Source: an uncultured Clostridia bacterium
Lineage (GTDB): Bacteria > Bacillota > Clostridia > Oscillospirales > Acutalibacteraceae
Direction: 5' to 3'
DNA: 41,949 bases
Assembly (NCBI GenBank): GCA_946186665.1
Contig: CAMHOE010000021.1
Span: forward strand, 1-41,949
The translations under genes and the position numbers were made by a program. This document shows positions 24,564-32,867 of this stretch, piece by piece. The stretch's first letter is position 1, and every line of letters starts with the position of its first letter. The notes beneath the pieces were generated by a model, which worked only from the letters and a program-made list of their open reading frames with translations, had not been told where the DNA came from and made no database searches.

Positions 24564-25552
24564 CAACTTCCATTATCCTCTGATACTCCATAGTCGAATT
24601 TAAACTCATTTGTATAGTACATATCCATGCTGTGAGGTGCGTTATACAAACACGTTTTAAGGTATGTACGCAGATTTTTGATTTTCTTTTTACGGACTTC
24701 TTCGTTTATACTATCGAGTATGTAGCGGATATGATTGCTGTCCAATTTTTCGTACTGTCGCAAAGCGATAGTACGGCTGACTGATTGACCTTGGATTTTA
24801 ATAAAATCGTTCAGAGGGTTATAGGCTTCAAGCATAATATCAACAATCATGTCAAGGGTATTGGGAGATACACCTTCATGCAGAAGAATGTCATAGTCAA
24901 TATTCATTTTGATAAATTCTTCACATTCTGCAATTTCAGCATCCGTCCATCTATCCTTTTCAGACGTTTGTTTTGTTTCACGCTGCTGATAGATAGATGG
25001 ATTAGTCTGATTCATCTCAGTCTGATTCAAACTATATATATATTGACTCCCTGTTTTGGAGAGTTTAGACTTCCCGTTTTCGGGAGTCTTGACTTCCTTT
25101 TTAGTGCTTTCAGAGGATACAGAAAATTCAGACTTCCCGTTTTTGGGAGTCTGGACTTCCTCCTTGATGTTTTCTGCGGAAGTCTGATCTACTGACATAT
25201 CTGCAAGCTCTTTTGTAAAGTTGCAAACATAGATTTTCGTAGGCTTACCCTGACCTTGCTTCTTGCGGACAATCAAGCCCGTTTGCTCTAACTCGTCAAA
25301 TATCTTGACAGCTTTGTTTTTGCCAATATTCAGCTTCTCTATAGCTTCTTCCTGCTTAAAAAAGACATAGAGCTTGCCGTCCTCGTCATACCATTTGCTT
25401 TTTCGGGATAATCCACAGCGATCAAGCAGAAATCCGTAGAGCAGCTTCGACTCACAGGATATTTTGCTGAACTTCTCATTTGTAAAAAGGGCTTGCGGTA
25501 CTCTATAAAACTGGTACTGCTCCGCTTCGTTGCCATAGAAGAAATCAAACAT
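24563..25552 (-). CDS. RepA N-terminal-family replication initiator
   Basis: 329 residues from ATG 25552 (GAGGGTG 8 nt upstream). The N-terminal ~115 residues (FYGNEAEQYQFYRVPQALFT, SKLLYGFLLDRCGLSRKSKW, GKNKAVKIFDELEQTGLIVRKKQGQGKPTKIYV) are the RepA_N winged-helix domain of plasmid and element initiators. The middle contains two near-copies of a short segment (VQTPKNGKSEFSVSSES and VKTPENGKSKLSKTGS), so it has undergone local duplication. The C-terminus holds the DnaB-like-recruiting type region seen in such proteins (NTLDMIVDIMLEAYNPLNDFIKIQG). It would start replication of the excised circle. Its ATG follows the previous gene's stop by 1 nt. Confidence 0.85.
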   Translation of the reverse strand: MFDFFYGNEAEQYQFYRVPQALFTNEKFSKISCESKLLYGFLLDRCGLSRKSKWYDEDGKLYVFFKQEEAIEKLNIGKNKAVKIFDELEQTGLIVRKKQGQGKPTKIYVCNFTKELADMSVDQTSAENIKEEVQTPKNGKSEFSVSSESTKKEVKTPENGKSKLSKTGSQYIYSLNQTEMNQTNPSIYQQRETKQTSEKDRWTDAEIAECEEFIKMNIDYDILLHEGVSPNTLDMIVDIMLEAYNPLNDFIKIQGQSVSRTIALRQYEKLDSNHIRYILDSINEEVRKKKIKNLRTYLKTCLYNAPHSMDMYYTNEFKFDYGVSEDNGS

Positions 25553-25553
25553 C

Positions 25554-25793
25554 TCAAGCACCCTCACTTTCCTTGATCTTGTCGATCTCGCTTTTCAGTG
25601 ATTTGTGCATGGAGCTGATCTTTCTTAAACCGATATCTTCAATAAGCTTTGCAGTATCAGCTATAGCCGAAGATGTTTTTGCATTGGAGATAAGCATAGA
25701 AAAGAGCAGCTTCGTTTCTGCGGAATAGTCCTTATATTCGCTTGACATGATCTCTTTCGGCATATAGAAATATGCCTGATCGTTATTCTTCAT
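25554..25793 (-). CDS. Small RepA-like protein preceding repA
   Basis: 79 residues from ATG 25793 (AGGTGA upstream). The sequence AYFYMPKEIMSSEYKDYSAETKLLFSMLI resembles the first strand-helix of the RepA N-terminal domain encoded by the next gene (QFYRVPQALFTNEKFSKIS...SKLLYGFLL). It could be a partial duplicate acting as a copy-number modulator. That role is a guess; similarity is by eye. Confidence 0.5.
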   Translation of the reverse strand: MKNNDQAYFYMPKEIMSSEYKDYSAETKLLFSMLISNAKTSSAIADTAKLIEDIGLRKISSMHKSLKSEIDKIKESEGA

Positions 25794-25807
25794 AACTGTC
25801 ACCTACA

Positions 25808-25837
25808 AACTTGAATTTCAATCATTTGCCTGTTTGT
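25808..25837 (-). promoter_or_regulatory. Second copy of the shared ~28-bp motif
   Basis: On the minus strand ACAAACAGGCAAATGATTGAAATTC... matches 11438-11465 except for about three positions. It lies 15-45 nt before the first gene of the rep operon. Confidence 0.35.
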
Positions 25838-25852
25838 TCGACTTGTTTTTTT

Positions 25853-25894
25853 CGTAAAAAAAGAGAACCAACCCTGTGTTTAGGATTGGTTCTC
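25853..25894 (-). terminator. Strong terminator just inside the element's right end
   Basis: GAGAACCAATCCT...AGGGTTGGTTCTC then TTTTTTT on the minus strand. It stops leftward transcription entering from outside, or attenuates the rep operon. The same GAGAAC/GTTCTC stem ends are seen in the terminator at 18968-18994. Confidence 0.85.
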
Positions 25895-25944
25895 CATTAA
25901 GTCTGTTATTAAGTTTTGATACGCTACGCTAATTCATTAAACAG

Positions 25945-25956
25945 TCCTGTTAATTG
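25945..25956. other. Right attachment-site core (direct repeat)
   Basis: TCCTGTTAATTG, identical to 9799-9810. Removing the sequence between the repeats leaves a ~190-bp intergenic region with divergent promoters for the decarboxylase and folC, a plausible empty site. Confidence 0.7.
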
Positions 25957-25971
25957 AATAATAAGAAAAAA

Positions 25972-25999
25972 TTGTATTTCTATATTTTTCTGGTATAAT
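25972..25999 (+). promoter_or_regulatory. Promoter of folC
   Basis: TTGTAT, 16 bp, TATAAT, ending 33 bp before the chosen start. The mobile element ends 15 bp upstream of the -35 box. Confidence 0.6.
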
Positions 26000-26032
26000 G
26001 GTATAGTATCATAATTACAAGGAGATATGAAT

Positions 26033-27337
26033 ATGACTTATGATGAAGCAGTAAAAATAATCGACTCACTATTGGTGTTCGGCAGTAAGCCGGGACTTGA
26101 AAGAGTCGGTGAACTTATACAGCGTATCGGCTCACCTGATAAACAGCTTAAATTTATACACATAGCAGGTACTAACGGAAAAGGCTCAGTGTGTGCTATG
26201 CTTTCAAGCATATTGAAGGAAGCAGGCTATAAGACGGGAATGTTCATTTCACCCTATGTTCTGGAGTTTCGTGAACGTTTTCAGGTAAACGGCAGTATGA
26301 TACCCCGACAGGAGCTTGCGGATATCGTGGAGGAGCTTTATCCTGTAGTGCTTGAAATGAAGAACGAAGATAAGATAATTACAGAGTTTGAGTTTGTATT
26401 CGCCATAGCAATGAAATGGTTTCAGCGTATGCAGTGCGATATCGTCGTGCTTGAAACAGGTCTTGGGGGAAGATTTGACGCAACTAATATTATCAGCACC
26501 CCTCTTGCATCGGTGATAATGTCAATATCCCTTGACCATACAGCTATACTGGGCGACACCTATGAGAAAATAGCCTTTGAAAAATGCGGTATTATTAAAG
26601 ACTCCGGCACTACGGTACTCTACGGTGAACAGCCGGACGGAGTATTTGATGTAGTAAAGAAAGCTGCCGCTGATAAAAATAACCGTCTGCTCATTGCAGA
26701 TACCTCAGCTGTGATAAAGCTTTCCTCCGGACTTAACGGTTCCGACTTTACATTTTGTGACAAAGAGGTATTCAGCGGAAAAACACTTCGGCTCCATATC
26801 CCCTTCATCGGCGCACATCAGCTGAAAAATGCAGCCGCCGCATTATATACTATCCGGGCAATACAGGAAAAAGGTGTGGAGGTTTCTGAAGAAGCAATTG
26901 CAAAGGGTCTTGACAAAGCTTTCTTCCCTGCACGGCTTGAGCTTATGAGGAAGTCTCCTGTTGTACTGCTTGACGGCGCACATAATCCCGGAGGTGCAGG
27001 CGCACTTTCCTGCGCTCTGGATGAATTGCTTGCAGATACAAAAAACATCGCCGTTGTAGGTATGTTGGCTGATAAGGATGTTGATACCTCACTTTCAATA
27101 CTGGCACGTCATTTTGAAAAAGCCATAACAGTCACACCTGACAATCCCAGAGCTATGAGTGCCGAAGCGCTTGCGGAAAAGCTTTCATCACTTGGAGTTC
27201 CTGTCGAGCCATACAGTGATTATTCCCTTGCATATCAGAAGGCTCTTGCCCTTGCAGGTGAATGCGCCGAGGAAAGCGCAATAGTAATTTTCGGTTCACT
27301 TTATTTAGCGGCAGATATCAGAAAGGTAATTGAGTAA
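26033..27337 (+). CDS. folC: Bifunctional folylpolyglutamate synthase / dihydrofolate synthase
   Basis: 434 residues of the Mur-ligase-related FolC family, which adds glutamate to dihydropteroate and to folates with ATP. The P-loop HIAGTNGKGSVC lies near residue 45, followed by VVLETGLGGRFDATN near 140, SLDHTAILG, and DGAHNPGG near 310 in the C-terminal domain. I choose ATG 26033 because GGAG is 8 nt upstream; an ATG at 26027 is too close. The length is normal for the family. It stands alone, directly next to the integrated element. Confidence 0.92.
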   Translation: MTYDEAVKIIDSLLVFGSKPGLERVGELIQRIGSPDKQLKFIHIAGTNGKGSVCAMLSSILKEAGYKTGMFISPYVLEFRERFQVNGSMIPRQELADIVEELYPVVLEMKNEDKIITEFEFVFAIAMKWFQRMQCDIVVLETGLGGRFDATNIISTPLASVIMSISLDHTAILGDTYEKIAFEKCGIIKDSGTTVLYGEQPDGVFDVVKKAAADKNNRLLIADTSAVIKLSSGLNGSDFTFCDKEVFSGKTLRLHIPFIGAHQLKNAAAALYTIRAIQEKGVEVSEEAIAKGLDKAFFPARLELMRKSPVVLLDGAHNPGGAGALSCALDELLADTKNIAVVGMLADKDVDTSLSILARHFEKAITVTPDNPRAMSAEALAEKLSSLGVPVEPYSDYSLAYQKALALAGECAEESAIVIFGSLYLAADIRKVIE

Positions 27338-27472
27338 TACCGGTAACTCTGTTGTTTAACTGAACATTGAAAGTCATCAGACCGTGCTGCATATTTCGTG
27401 GATTTTTTCAGTCAGGAAGTGTTATCATACAGGTGGATAATAATATGAACAAATACTGTAAGGAGGAGTATT

Positions 27473-27913
27473 TTGAGGCTTATAGCTCTGCAAACAAAAG
27501 AGATGTATCCTGCCCTTTTCAATGTCCTTGAACGTAATGAAATCAGCTACGAGATAAAAAGCACATACTGTGTAAAATGCCATATCAGCGTACATGACGA
27601 AGATGTCAGTATCATGATAAAAACCGATACCGACAAAATGCTCGTAACAATTTATTCTCCACTGAATTTCTTTGTGCCTGCACATATGGCTACAGACATT
27701 TCTCTTGCTGTATGTATGCTCAATCATTCTCTTGCTGACGGCTGCTTCTGCTATGATATCGGAGACGGCTTAGTGTATTTTAAAATGACGTCAAGCTTCT
27801 ATAACAGCAGACCAGATGATTCATGCTTTGAGTATATGCTCTCATATACGGCAGACATTATCGAAGAGTACGGTGCAAAATTGTACAGACTTGTAAATCT
27901 CGGAAGAGCATAA
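27473..27913 (+). CDS. YbjN-like domain protein
   Basis: 146 residues starting at TTG 27473 behind AAGGAGGAG. The pattern DKMLVTIYSPLNFFVPAHMATDISLAVCMLNHSLADGCFCYDIGDGLVYFKM resembles the YbjN / type III secretion chaperone-like fold (helix of N/H residues, then G-x-F-x-D strand and hairpin). The cellular role in Firmicutes is unclear. The gene is close to the PdaA-like gene and separated from it by a hairpin. Confidence 0.6.
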   Translation: MRLIALQTKEMYPALFNVLERNEISYEIKSTYCVKCHISVHDEDVSIMIKTDTDKMLVTIYSPLNFFVPAHMATDISLAVCMLNHSLADGCFCYDIGDGLVYFKMTSSFYNSRPDDSCFEYMLSYTADIIEEYGAKLYRLVNLGRA

Positions 27914-27921
27914 AAAAACAA

Positions 27922-27962
27922 ACACCGCATACTTATTATAAACGAATAATAAGGAGCGGTGT
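27922..27962 (+). promoter_or_regulatory. Hairpin covering the ribosome site of the PdaA-like gene
   Basis: ACACCGC pairs with GCGGTGT, and CTTATTAT with the AATAATAAG side, giving 7 + 8 bp around a small internal loop and an AAACG-type loop. The AAGGAG ribosome site lies within the 3' arm. It may act as terminator of the YbjN-like gene or as a translation switch. Confidence 0.5.
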
Positions 27963-27965
27963 ATT

Positions 27966-28775
27966 TTGTACTTAATAATAAAAAGAAAGGCAATGGTCGC
28001 TGCTTTATCGGCAGTGCTGATATTTGCTGTAGTCCTGTTTGTGGGCACGGATGTATTTGTTGAACATAAGGCAATGAACGCAAGCGCAGATGTGAACTGG
28101 GGGCTGAGCTTCAATACCGAAAACGGCGTCCCCTCCGGCAACGCATCGCCCGAAGATCTGAAAAACTACAACGCCTTCTATGTTGGGGATACTTCAAAGA
28201 AAACCATTTACCTTACCTTTGATGCAGGCTACGAAAACGGATATACGGCGGACATTCTGAAAACTCTGAAAAAGCATAAGGTCAGTGCCACATTTTTTCT
28301 TGTAGGCAACTTTATCGAAACTTCTCCGGAGCTTGTAAAGCAGATGGTAAATGAAGGTCATACGGTGGGAAATCACACGATGACTCACCCTGATATGTCA
28401 GCCATATCGGACACAGAAAGCTTCAAAAAGGAGCTTACACAGCTTTCTGACCTGTATAAAAAAACAACAGGAAAGGAAATGCTCAAGCTGTACAGACCCC
28501 CTCAGGGAAAATTCAGCGAAGACAATCTGAAAATGGCAAAGAGTATGGGTTACTCCACCTTTTTCTGGAGTCTTGCATATGTAGACTGGTACAATGACGC
28601 ACAGCCCACAAAGGAAGAAGCCTTCAACAAGCTTGTGCCGAGAATACACAACGGTGCCATTGTCCTCTTGCACAGCACGTCAAAAACCAACTGTGAAATA
28701 CTGGACGAGCTTCTTACAAAATGGGAGGACATGGGCTACAGCTTCGGTAAGCTTACAGACCTGAAGCATATATAA
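27966..28775 (+). CDS. pdaA: PdaA-like polysaccharide deacetylase (peptidoglycan)
   Basis: 269 residues of the delta-lactam-biosynthetic de-N-acetylase family. An N-terminal membrane anchor (ALSAVLIFAVVLFVGTDVF) is followed by the NodB domain: YLTFDAGYENGYT (catalytic Asp), GNHTMTHPDM (metal His residues), RPPQGKFSEDNL and GAIVLLHS. PdaA removes the acetyl group from muramic acid during spore-cortex muramic-lactam formation; homologues in gut Firmicutes often occur in spore formers. The start is TTG 27966, ~9 nt from AAGGAG, which is held in a hairpin. Confidence 0.85.
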   Translation: MYLIIKRKAMVAALSAVLIFAVVLFVGTDVFVEHKAMNASADVNWGLSFNTENGVPSGNASPEDLKNYNAFYVGDTSKKTIYLTFDAGYENGYTADILKTLKKHKVSATFFLVGNFIETSPELVKQMVNEGHTVGNHTMTHPDMSAISDTESFKKELTQLSDLYKKTTGKEMLKLYRPPQGKFSEDNLKMAKSMGYSTFFWSLAYVDWYNDAQPTKEEAFNKLVPRIHNGAIVLLHSTSKTNCEILDELLTKWEDMGYSFGKLTDLKHI

Positions 28776-28822
28776 ATTAATGAATACTGAAAACTTAAAA
28801 CTTAAGAATTAATAATAGTGGT

Positions 28823-28846
28823 ATGTTTTCGCTTATGCGAAAACAT
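28823..28846. repeat. Dispersed hairpin element
   Basis: ATGTTTTCGC-ttat-GCGAAAACAT, near ATAGTAAGT. It shares layout with the hairpins at 370-387, 8294-8311 and 39219-39240; the stems differ but remain paired. Confidence 0.6.
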
Positions 28847-28915
28847 ATATAGTAAGTCATTGAAAACTTCCACTTTAATTTGTATTCGGCACTGACCACT
28901 AACCACTAATGACAA

Positions 28916-30718
28916 TCATGGAAATTGCGAAAGCTCTTTGAGGTGCTTCTTGTAACCCTTTCGCACAGAAGGATATTTTATAAGGAACCTGATGCTCTTA
29001 TATATCAGCTTGAATATGTTTTTAAAAAGCTTTGTCCGCCTTTGCCGTGTGACAAAGCCTTTTCTTTTTGACACATCATAGTGCAGTACCCTTTTGTGCT
29101 TGTAGAAATTTACGATACGGCATTTGGCAAGGTCAGTCATGGAAAAACCATCCTTGTCTTTTCTGTAAAATACAGACGGTATCAGATAGCCGTTCATGGA
29201 CAATGCCTGAAGCTTCAAATTTTCAGGCTCGCTGAGGGAAGTGTTGTATTTGTCCTCATCAAAATAAACGCCGTATTCTGAATATAATTCGTCATCACTA
29301 AGCAAGGGCTGACAGTAATTCATAAGCTCTGTGTTAAGTGAAGCTGTGTCTGTGTTTTTAAAGTGCTCCCAACCCCTGAGATAATCGTCATAGGCACGAA
29401 AAATAATATCCGCAAGGAAGTACCGCTGATATACAGTCTGCTTCATAACACTCAGAATAAGCTTGCGTACCTGAAAAAGCGCATATGGCTTTTGGGAAGC
29501 TACAGAAGTCATTATCAGCTCGTTGCGCTTTATGTAGTATTCCTGAAAACCATCGTACTTGCCGTCAAAGTCATCGTGCCACACTGCGATACCGCTTATG
29601 ACAGCAATATCATCAGCGCACCGGAGAGAGTATTCTATATCATCCTCTTTGACAAAAAACTGTAGAGGATATCCGTACTTTTCCTGCCACTCTGACGGGA
29701 AACAATAAAACCACCATGCGTTGTAATTTCCCTGAGGATAATGTGCTATATCAAAGACATTTTCACGAAGGGTGATATCTGCGCCCTCCCCTATTGAATT
29801 GAGCCGCCTGCCGTCCCACACTGAGCCTGCTTCGTGCTGTGTAATACGGTCACTGAGACGTATCATGGTACCGCCTACAGCCAATCCGCTGAATTCATCT
29901 CTGCGTGTCTGAAGTATTGAATATACACGCAGAAGCATTTCACAGTCCAGAACAATATCGTCATCCATAAAGAGTATATGGGTAAAATCCCTGCCGCTGT
30001 TTACAGCTTCATAATATCCCCTTGTAAAGCCACCGCTGCCGCCTGTGTTGTCATTGGGAATAAGGGTGACAAAATCATTTTCTACGATTTCTTTGTCAAG
30101 AGTCCTGCCGTTATCAACAATATAAAACTTTATGTTGCTGCTGTTCAGCGCACTGCTGCTTCGGATATATTCGCATATCGCACGGTGATTATGAAGCAAA
30201 AACTTTTCCCGTTTATAGGTGCAGATGACAACGGCAATATCTGTACGTTTTACCTCTGTACAACCACAGAGGTATTCTCCGCCGTACAGGATACCGCCCT
30301 CTGAGCTGAGAGTAAAATACAGATTTTCGCAGCCGTTTTCAAGTGCCTTTGAAATATCAGTCTTGTATTCAGTAATATTCTCAGAGCCGAACGTTTCTTC
30401 CGACAGAAGCTCTTCTTCAAAAACCCCGTCTTTTTTTCTTACACAAAAAATGCGCAAAACGAAAAAACCGCACACTCTCAGCCTTAAAAAAAGCGCTGAG
30501 AGCTTGCAGTATTTCTTATAGCTTACCACAGCCAGCGAGTTGAAATATGTATCGAAGGCTGTGGTACCGCTTATCCTGAGATATCCCTTTCCGGAACCGG
30601 TATCTGCAACCGCATCCTGACTGTCCGGCTGCATCCTGTAGTACAGGTCAGTTTGTGTACAGATATCCTCATCCGGAAACAAAACATTGCGAAGTGTTAT
30701 AAGCTCGTTATTCACCAA
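28916..30718 (-). CDS. Second GlfT2-like galactofuranosyltransferase (GT2)
   Basis: 600 residues, a clear paralogue of the protein at 5.6-7.5 kb: RNVLFPDEDICTQTDLYYR against QSLLFPQTGICTEEQMYFR at the N-terminus, VICTYKREKFLL near 170, NTGGSGGFTRG near 223, LFMDDDIVL near 250, KEDDIEYSLR near 356 and VWHDDF near 379. The expected role is galactofuranose transfer in surface glycan assembly. The start is TTG 30718 or GTG 30715; both have AAAGGAA at usable spacing. It overlaps the UDP-galactopyranose mutase gene by 11 bp, which links the enzyme to its donor supply. Confidence 0.85.
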   Translation of the reverse strand: MVNNELITLRNVLFPDEDICTQTDLYYRMQPDSQDAVADTGSGKGYLRISGTTAFDTYFNSLAVVSYKKYCKLSALFLRLRVCGFFVLRIFCVRKKDGVFEEELLSEETFGSENITEYKTDISKALENGCENLYFTLSSEGGILYGGEYLCGCTEVKRTDIAVVICTYKREKFLLHNHRAICEYIRSSSALNSSNIKFYIVDNGRTLDKEIVENDFVTLIPNDNTGGSGGFTRGYYEAVNSGRDFTHILFMDDDIVLDCEMLLRVYSILQTRRDEFSGLAVGGTMIRLSDRITQHEAGSVWDGRRLNSIGEGADITLRENVFDIAHYPQGNYNAWWFYCFPSEWQEKYGYPLQFFVKEDDIEYSLRCADDIAVISGIAVWHDDFDGKYDGFQEYYIKRNELIMTSVASQKPYALFQVRKLILSVMKQTVYQRYFLADIIFRAYDDYLRGWEHFKNTDTASLNTELMNYCQPLLSDDELYSEYGVYFDEDKYNTSLSEPENLKLQALSMNGYLIPSVFYRKDKDGFSMTDLAKCRIVNFYKHKRVLHYDVSKRKGFVTRQRRTKLFKNIFKLIYKSIRFLIKYPSVRKGYKKHLKELSQFP

Positions 30719-31808
30719 ATTCTTCCTTTACTGCTGCAAGAGCAACATCAATTACCTTATCCATGTCGTAATACTTATAATGACCCAGACGTCCGCCGAA
30801 GATAACATCCGGTGTCTCGTCTGCAAGCTTCTTGTACTGCTCGTAAAGTGAGTTGTTCTTATCGTTGTTTACAGGGTAGTAAGGCTCTATACCGGGCTTC
30901 CACTCAGAGGAATACTCCCTTGAAATAACTGTCTTTGGCTGTGTGCCGAACTCAAAGTGCTTATGCTCGATTATTCTTGTGTAGGGAACTTCCCTCTCGG
31001 TGTAGTTCACAACAGCGTTGCCCTGGAAGTTATCCGTATCAAGGACCTCTGTTTCAAAGCGGACTGAACGATATTCAAGAACGCCCAGCTTATAGCCGAA
31101 GAATTCATCTATCTGTCCTGTGAATACTGTTTTCTTCACCTTGTCAGCATTTGTCTTTATCCACTCGAAATAATCGGTACCGGTCAGCACTTCGATACCG
31201 TCAAGCATTTTGTCTATGATAGCTGTGTAACCGCCCATAGGTATACCCTGATATCTCGCATTGAAATAGTTATTGTCGTAGGTAAATCTGAGGGGCAGTC
31301 TCTTTATTATGAATGCCGGAAGCTCAGTACAGGAACGTCCCCACTGCTTTTCGGTATAGCCCTTTATGAGCTTTTCATATACGTCACGTCCGACAAGGCT
31401 GAGAGCCTGCTCTTCAAGGTTCTTGGGCTCTTTAAGGTCAAGCTCTGCAATCTGGTCAGCAATCATCTTCTTAGCCTCTGCCGGAGTCTTGATATTCCAG
31501 AGACGGCTGAATGTGTTCATGTTGAACGGCAGATTATAAAGCTCGTCCTTATATACAGCAACAGGAGAGTTAACATAGTTATTGAACTCTGCAAACTGAT
31601 TGATATACTCCCATACATTCTTGTCGTTTGTGTGGAAGATATGTGCGCCGTACTTATGCACATTGATATCCTCTATTTTTTCACAGTAAATATTGCCTGC
31701 TACATGGTCTCGCTTATCAATGACAAGAACTTTTTTTCCTCTCTTGTTTGCTTCATATGCAAATATTGAACCAAAGAGTCCTGCACCTACTACCAGATAA
31801 TCGTACAT
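30708..31808 (-). CDS. glf: UDP-galactopyranose mutase
   Basis: 366 residues from ATG 31808 (AAAGG upstream). The FAD-binding LVVGAGLFGSIFA lies at the N-terminus, followed by YGAHIFHTND, EKQWGRSCTELP and, at the C-terminus, FGGRLGHYKYYDMD, all hallmarks of the mutase. It converts UDP-galactopyranose to UDP-galactofuranose in the cytoplasm using reduced flavin. It is the central gene of the second glycan operon, between a DUF4422 protein and a GlfT2-like transferase. Confidence 0.96.
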   Translation of the reverse strand: MYDYLVVGAGLFGSIFAYEANKRGKKVLVIDKRDHVAGNIYCEKIEDINVHKYGAHIFHTNDKNVWEYINQFAEFNNYVNSPVAVYKDELYNLPFNMNTFSRLWNIKTPAEAKKMIADQIAELDLKEPKNLEEQALSLVGRDVYEKLIKGYTEKQWGRSCTELPAFIIKRLPLRFTYDNNYFNARYQGIPMGGYTAIIDKMLDGIEVLTGTDYFEWIKTNADKVKKTVFTGQIDEFFGYKLGVLEYRSVRFETEVLDTDNFQGNAVVNYTEREVPYTRIIEHKHFEFGTQPKTVISREYSSEWKPGIEPYYPVNNDKNNSLYEQYKKLADETPDVIFGGRLGHYKYYDMDKVIDVALAAVKEEFGE

Positions 31809-31857
31809 TTCTATCAACCTTTCGCAATAAAAAATTCTGAAAATAATATAAACATTT

Positions 31858-32760
31858 TCAGCCCTTGAGCTTTTTGACAATCCTCCTTCTGAGTGAATCC
31901 GGAGGAAACAGGCTGTATGTCAGCCTGTTGAAGGAATTATTATTTGAGGTAGCGCCATTAAGCCCTGCAAAATGCGCTCTTGGCAGCTCCGCCCAACGGA
32001 TATCTGTTTCCGTCCGGATATATGTCATGAATATCCCGAAAAGCCTTTCAGCCAATTTGCCCTGTTCACGGGGATACATAAGTTTTTTGGGCTTTCGCCT
32101 GTCATATTCAAAAAGTATATCAAACAGCCAGCTGCAATAAACATCAAGCATCTCCCTGTCCGCAATGAACATATTGCAGTAATACCCATATGTACCTTTA
32201 AGATATTTTTCGGCAGCAGAAGAATACTCAGGGTATTTATCCTTTATTATCTCACAAAGAAGCCCTATATCATCAAACCCCTGACAATCGTTTTTATTGT
32301 ATTGCTCAAGAACTGTCTGAAAGATATTTTCCCTCAGAGGGGCAATAAACCGATATCCGTTTATCAAAGACATTATCTTGTCCTGACTAAAACATATACA
32401 CTGAAGAGTTTTTTCATCAGGCTCTTTGAAAATACGGTAAGGTCGTTTTGTCTTGACCGCATTATCGCAAGACAGAGGGTGAGCATCGGAAAAATCAAAG
32501 TATCTTCTCCTGTGCATAAAGCCGATATATTCCGGCGCATCAGTTTGTTTTAAAAGCTGTTTCCACACCCAGTACTGCACGGTAAGCTCACAATATTGAG
32601 GATTTCTGTCCGAGATATTATCCCCTGTATCATCTCTTGCATCCATAGGAAGAATGTCACTGCCATACAATGCCGCGCCTGCCGAAACGGGCACAGTAAA
32701 CGGAGCCGTACTCTGCATCCGCTCTTTATATACGCTTACATATAATCTGAGCTTTTCCAA
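31858..32760 (-). CDS. DUF4422-family putative glycosyltransferase
   Basis: 300 residues. DDTGDNISDRNPQYCELTVQYWVWKQL followed by YIGFMHRRRYF is the signature order of DUF4422 proteins, which occur in surface-polysaccharide loci and are thought to be glycosyltransferases. The C-terminal half contains GTYGYYCNMFIADREMLDVYCSWLF and FGIFMTYIRTE. The start is TTG 32760 with AGGTGG just upstream. First gene of the operon with glf and the GlfT2-like gene. Confidence 0.75.
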   Translation of the reverse strand: MEKLRLYVSVYKERMQSTAPFTVPVSAGAALYGSDILPMDARDDTGDNISDRNPQYCELTVQYWVWKQLLKQTDAPEYIGFMHRRRYFDFSDAHPLSCDNAVKTKRPYRIFKEPDEKTLQCICFSQDKIMSLINGYRFIAPLRENIFQTVLEQYNKNDCQGFDDIGLLCEIIKDKYPEYSSAAEKYLKGTYGYYCNMFIADREMLDVYCSWLFDILFEYDRRKPKKLMYPREQGKLAERLFGIFMTYIRTETDIRWAELPRAHFAGLNGATSNNNSFNRLTYSLFPPDSLRRRIVKKLKG

Positions 32761-32812
32761 TCATCCACCTGCTTTTTGCATGACCGACTGCACATTATAA
32801 TTCTCTTTAAAA

Positions 32813-32842
32813 ATCCGCAGGCAAGTAAGCCTGCCTGCGGAT
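32813..32842 (-). terminator. Terminator of the lipoprotein gene
   Basis: ATCCGCAGGC and its perfect complement GCCTGCGGAT form a 10-bp stem, followed on the minus strand by TTTTTAAAG. TATAAT at ~32794-32799 after it could be the -10 box of the second glycan operon. Confidence 0.75.
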
Positions 32843-32867
32843 AAATAAAAATCAGTTATATCAGTAA

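Larger units (their letters stand above)
9799..25956. mobile_element. Decayed integrative element (Tn1549/TndX-type backbone), ~16.2 kb
   Basis: The segment is bounded by the 12-bp direct repeat and lies between two divergently transcribed housekeeping genes. From left to right it contains a large serine recombinase, a sigma-like factor, an oriT-like palindrome, mobC, a relaxase stub, a ParB-like gene, a toxin/RNA island, remnants of methylase and virB6-like genes, Maff2, VirD4, PcfB and RepA. This gene set is typical of clostridial Tn1549-like conjugative elements. Missing are an intact relaxase, VirB4, the rest of VirB6 and cell-wall hydrolase genes. It may still excise using its recombinase, and might be mobilised in trans if oriT and MobC are recognised by another element's relaxase (inference). 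Confidence 0.8.

Noticed and set aside
31972-32553. 193-codon frame on the plus strand opposite the DUF4422 gene
   Set aside because: Antisense to a well-supported gene, without a ribosome site or recognisable motifs.
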